From positions 15,149,772-15,213,771 of the forward strand of contig OY741271.1 in assembly GCA_963514095.1 (NCBI GenBank): a stretch of 64,000 nucleotides of DNA, written 5' to 3'. Positions 62,101 to 64,000 of this stretch are shown here, one piece after another. This DNA comes from Eutrigla gurnardus. Taxonomy: Eukaryota > Chordata > Actinopteri > Perciformes > Triglidae. The notes under the pieces were generated by a model, which was not told the DNA's origin, did not search any database, and saw only the letters and a program-made list of their open reading frames with translations. Every line of letters starts with the position of its first letter. Within the stretch, counting starts at the first letter, position 1. A program made the translations under genes and the position numbers.

Positions 62101-62931
62101 AATCTCTTTCATTAGGAGTCATGGCGCAGAGCAGTCAGCACTGGCGTTCAGCATGGCATCCCAATGCCCTGTTTCACCACAGCTCTGTCCTTCTACGACG
62201 GCTACAGACACGAAAAGCTGCCAGCCAACCTCCTCCAGGTAAGACTTGATGCTGCAGAAAGGAGCCCGACGAGCATTTGAGTGTGGAAGCATATCGGATT
62301 AAATGGATCACGTGAAGCCGTTGTTTGTGTTTGGATGGGGGTGGGCCCTTTAAGACCCTCTAAGTTGTTTCTAACGACTTAACCCATCAGCATATAAATA
62401 TAGAGCTGAATTGTGTCGATTTTAATCTTATCACGAACATTTTTTAAGTGTGATATTTGCTGCTTTTGTGTGCATATCTGTTCACTGCTAATCTTTCACA
62501 CTAGTCAACCCATCTGCCCTTATGTGTGCTAATTTATGACTGAATGCTTGATTGATGACTGATAAACAACTATAGTAGCACATTGCATTTCTGGTAATAA
62601 GCTAGGCTAAAAGTAAATAATTTAAAGGTGAGTTTCAACTTGTTTTTGTTTGGGAGGGGTGACACACCTGCTGGCAGAGATCAGAACTTTTCTAGATTTA
62701 GCTTTGAACAAAACAAATTTGAAGGTTGACCAATTGAACACTAGTCAAGCTAATCTTGAGTGTCTCTGTATGGGTGTCAAACATTGTTTTATGTTTTGTT
62801 TTGTTTGTTAGGCCCAAAGGGATTACTTCGGAGCCCACACATATGAACTGCTATCAAACCCCGGGAAATTCATCCACACCAACTGGACCGGCCACGGCGG
62901 AAATGTCTCCTCTTCGTCCTATAATGCTTAA
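56185..62931 (+). CDS. pgd: pgd, 6-phosphogluconate dehydrogenase (decarboxylating), 13 exons, 483 aa
   Basis: This cytosolic homodimeric enzyme (EC 1.1.1.44) oxidises and decarboxylates 6-phosphogluconate to ribulose 5-phosphate, CO2 and NADPH, the third step of the oxidative pentose phosphate pathway. The spliced frame gives exactly 483 residues, the human length. Visible are the NADP-binding turn GLAVMG at 10-15, NRTVSK at 33-38 for the NADP phosphate, SGG at 129-131, the active-site lysine 184 and glutamate 191 in GHFVKMVHNGIEYGD, the C-terminal tail Arg 447 and His 453 that reach into the partner subunit, and the end THWTGHGG-like tail (NWTGHGGNVSSSSYNA). All exon junctions are GT-AG and no key residue is missing. 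It lies about 1 kb downstream of the distal kif1b poly(A) signal. Confidence 0.98.
56599..56674 (+). CDS. pgd: pgd exon 2 (NADP-binding turn)
   Basis: Residues 3-28, ADIALIGLAVMGQNLIMNMN then DHGFV. It carries the Rossmann-type glycine turn at 10-15. Phase 2 to 0. Confidence 0.97.
56774..56953 (+). CDS. pgd: pgd exon 3
   Basis: Residues 29-88, VCAYNRTVSKVHDFLKNEAK ... RRIILLVKAGQAVDDFIDKL. It contains NRT for NADP phosphate binding and the VKAG motif. Phase 0 to 0. Confidence 0.97.
57051..57116 (+). CDS. pgd: pgd exon 4
   Basis: Residues 89-110, APLLEAGDIIIDGGNSEYRD then TT. DGGNSEY is a family signature. Phase 0 to 0. Confidence 0.97.
57206..57324 (+). CDS. pgd: pgd exon 5 (substrate site)
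   Basis: Residues 111-150. LLFVGSGVSGGEEGARYGPS then LMPGGHIEA, with SGG 129-131 in the substrate pocket. Phase 0 to 2. Confidence 0.97.
57503..57572 (+). CDS. pgd: pgd exon 6
   Basis: Residues 150-173, PHIKGIFQSIAAKVGTGEPC then CDW. The acceptor is TTTGAAG, less common but fixed by the frame. Phase 2 to 0. Confidence 0.96.
57681..57815 (+). CDS. pgd: pgd exon 7 (catalytic lysine and glutamate)
   Basis: Residues 174-218. VGDEGAGHFVKMVHNGIEYG carries Lys 184 and Glu 191; the PGD family signature continues through DMQLICEAYHLM. Phase 0 to 0. Confidence 0.97.
57929..58118 (+). CDS. pgd: pgd exon 8
   Basis: Residues 219-282, AFDSWNKTELDSFLIEITAN ... DSAGQKGTGKWTAISALEYG. Helical substrate-binding domain. 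Phase 0 to 1. Confidence 0.97.
58926..58947. repeat. Poly-T tract, 22 nt
   Basis: Uninterrupted T run in pgd intron 8. It could be the tail of an old retroposon on the other strand; no body was recognised. Confidence 0.9.
59287..59303. repeat. Poly-C tract, 17 nt, at a splice acceptor
   Basis: Seventeen C residues lie 13-29 nt before the exon 9 boundary, followed by TCCCCGTTTCAG. It doubles as the polypyrimidine tract. Confidence 0.95.
59316..59446 (+). CDS. pgd: pgd exon 9
   Basis: Residues 282-325, EAVFARCLSSLKDERVEASR ... KAAFLEDIRK. The surface segment SLSGPQGVKFSG differs from mammals. Phase 1 to 0. Confidence 0.96.
59670..59803 (+). CDS. pgd: pgd exon 10
   Basis: Residues 326-370, ALYASKIISYAQGFMLLRQA ... 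GIALMWRGGCIIR. The acceptor is CTCTCAAG. Phase 0 to 2. Confidence 0.96.
59804..61157 (+). other. pgd: pgd intron 10 with hAT insertion
   Basis: 1.35 kb; more than half is the hAT-like element at 60294-61072. The remainder holds no coding content. Confidence 0.85.
60294..61072. mobile_element. hAT-superfamily non-autonomous element, 779 bp
   Basis: It begins TAGTGCTGTCAA and ends with the reverse complement TTGACAGCACTA, a 12-bp perfect terminal inverted repeat followed by related AATTAACG/TTAATCGC subterminal repeats. It is flanked by a perfect 8-bp target duplication ATTTACAG (60286-60293 and 61073-61080), the hAT hallmark. Open frames inside do not resemble transposase. Similar ends are common in fish genomes. 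Confidence 0.9.
61158..61257 (+). CDS. pgd: pgd exon 11
   Basis: Residues 370-403, VFLGKIKEAFDRDAELQNLL then LDSFFSNAVQDCQ. Phase 2 to 0. Confidence 0.96.
61258..62115 (+). other. pgd: pgd intron 11
   Basis: 0.86 kb, no coding content. It carries a fish LINE/SINE-type tail at 61648-61775. Confidence 0.8.
61648..61775 (+). mobile_element. Fish LINE/SINE 3'-tail fragment with (ATGG)n end
   Basis: The stretch GGCCCTGCGATGGACTGGCT, TGTCCAGGGTGTACCCTGCC, CCAATGACAGCCGGGATCGG and the end GGATGGATGGATG is a very frequent dispersed sequence in teleosts, related to 3' tails of LINE2-like elements and dependent SINEs. Family name not determined. Confidence 0.75.
62116..62238 (+). CDS. pgd: pgd exon 12
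   Basis: Residues 404-444, ESWRRAVSTGVQHGIPMPCF then TTALSFYDGYRHEKL. Phase 0 to 0. Confidence 0.97.
62239..62811 (+). other. pgd: pgd intron 12
   Basis: 0.57 kb, AT-rich; nothing recognisable in it. Confidence 0.8.
62812..62931 (+). CDS. pgd: pgd exon 13 and stop codon
   Basis: Residues 445-483, AQRDYFGAHTYELLSNPGKF, then IHTNWTGHGGNVSSSSYNA and TAA. Arg 447 and His 453 belong to the inter-subunit substrate site. Confidence 0.97.
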   Translation, partial: AQRDYFGAHTYELLSNPGKFIHTNWTGHGGNVSSSSYNA

Positions 62932-63350
62932 GGATCATCTTGAAATCACTGAAAAACACCAACAAGATGGAAGGAGGAGGGGAAAGTACCTGTCGGAGAA
63001 GAAGACGTTGACATGTTACACATTCCATGATTATAACCAGAATATTTTAGAGCCCCCCCTCCACAGTAATAACCTCAAACCAACTTGTTACACTTCTCAA
63101 AGATTTGATGCTGCAGTTTTATTTAATAAGAAGTGGAATCATAAATTATATTTGTCATGAACTCTACACTGTGTGTTTTGACGTAGCGACTTTTATTACA
63201 GTCACAAGAGGGGGAGCAGCAAAGTCTTGATCCCATCTGCATACCACGGATATTATGTTGGGCCCAGGTTTTCATGGCATTAACACTGGATTACGGTCAA
63301 CCATTGCACTGTACTGTCTTAGGCTAAATAAAGATTTCAGTCCCTTTATA
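62932..63350 (+). other. pgd: pgd 3' UTR
   Basis: About 0.4 kb after the stop, ending just past AATAAA at 63327-63332. An open frame continuing to 63160 in another register is not coding. Confidence 0.8.
63327..63332 (+). terminator. pgd: pgd poly(A) signal AATAAA
   Basis: The only good hexamer after the stop, in GGCTAAATAAAGATTTCAG, followed by the GT-rich GGCTTGTGTGGTCC about 20 nt later. Confidence 0.85.
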
Positions 63351-63548
63351 ATTGGCTTGTGTGGTCCTTACTCTCTGGCTGCTGTAAACAGGATTGAGAT
63401 GTGTTTGTGTGCAGCACTAAGTTAGGCAATGAGTGACATAAATAGCCTGATGCATGAACAGGATTTGTCTATTTGTAAAGCTGTTTTGTCACAGACGTTT
63501 TGAGCCACTGGCCTGTTTGGGGTGTATCATGCAATTACATACTATATC

Positions 63549-63559
63549 GGGGGGGGGGG
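63549..63559. repeat. Poly-G tract, 11 nt
   Basis: Uninterrupted G run downstream of pgd, before the ATGACTTTTTT repeats. Confidence 0.9.
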
Positions 63560-63594
63560 TTTATTTGATTTTTTTAGACATACAATGAGCAACG

Positions 63595-63905
63595 GTTTTT
63601 ATGACTTTTCCATATGATGAACAATGACTTTTTTGATACATGATACCGTGACTTTTTTTTTTTACATTACAAACAAATAGGTAAAAAGAAACCTAATTTA
63701 CAATAGGCAGCACACACATTTTTCTCTGAAGCAGTTTTTTACAACACGCTATAGTATGTTTGTAGGACTTTTTCCAACATGATATACTATGACTTTTTTT
63801 TTTGTTTTGTTTTTTTCGACATTCTATGTAGAAAAGTTATGGTATTGTATATGGTTGAGCATGTCAAAAGTCATGAAAACGTCATAGTATAGTATGTCGA
63901 AAAAA
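63595..63905. repeat. Degenerate ATGACTTTTTT / CATAGTATAGTATG repeats
   Basis: Several spaced copies of ATGACTTTTTT-like units, with ACATGATATACTATGAC and inverted AAAAGTCAT...CATAGTATAGTATGTCG. This vocabulary recurs in dispersed percomorph fish repeats. Borders are approximate; no terminal repeats or target duplication found. Confidence 0.5.
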
Positions 63906-63910
63906 TTCAT

Positions 63911-64000
63911 AATATATATATATATATATTATTATATACATATATACAATATATATGTATATAATACATATATATATATATACTTATATACATATATATA
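63911..64000. repeat. AT-rich (TA)n microsatellite at window end
   Basis: Interrupted TA repeats with occasional C or G run to the last base, so the right edge is truncated by the window. Confidence 0.9.

Overview
This window is ordinary nuclear DNA from a vertebrate, almost certainly a ray-finned (teleost) fish. It carries two intron-rich protein-coding genes on the + strand. All introns are GT-AG, and fish-type hAT fragments and a LINE/SINE-like tail lie in non-coding DNA. The gene pair kif1b-pgd is also adjacent on human 1p36, so the locus is conserved in synteny. The species cannot be named from the sequence alone.

Region by region. Positions 1-1781 hold the kif1b promoter, with inverted CCAAT boxes and a CRE-like site, a probable non-coding first exon ending at 625, and a short intron. 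Positions 1782-51908 hold kif1b, a kinesin-3 motor. I could join 48 coding exons in one open frame, giving a KIF1B-beta protein of 1827 residues: motor, forkhead-associated (FHA), coiled coils, KIF1-type middle regions and a C-terminal PH domain. Intron 1 is about 15.9 kb and holds nothing coding. A large single exon at 32336-33859 encodes the alternative KIF1B-alpha tail (1213 residues in total), ending in the PDZ ligand ETAV. Positions 51909 to about 55250 are the beta 3' UTR. From about 55880 there is a compact CCAAT/E-box promoter, then pgd (6-phosphogluconate dehydrogenase), 13 exons from 56185 to 62931 giving exactly 483 residues, as in mammals. Its AATAAA is at 63327. The window ends in fish-type repeats and an AT microsatellite.

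The most interesting content is kif1b isoform architecture. Besides the known alpha/beta tails, the known 18-nt K-loop microexon and the known 40-residue optional block, the sequence shows four further frame-preserving candidate exons. Two are tandem cassettes of 18 and 21 residues before the FHA domain, and their 3' ends resemble the preceding constitutive exon. One encodes 67 residues between residues 1232 and 1234. One is a 27-nt microexon at residue 1355. I cannot match these four to isoforms I remember; they rest on reading frame, splice sites and codon use, not on transcripts.

Other structure includes a 143-bp nest of perfect palindromes in intron 15 of kif1b, a perfect 21-bp hairpin in a beta-specific intron, two hAT-like insertions with recognisable target duplications, and a 17-C polypyrimidine tract at a pgd splice acceptor. 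The two genes are functionally unrelated as far as known (axonal transport versus NADPH production). No RNA genes, operons, CRISPR arrays or other coding genes are supported.
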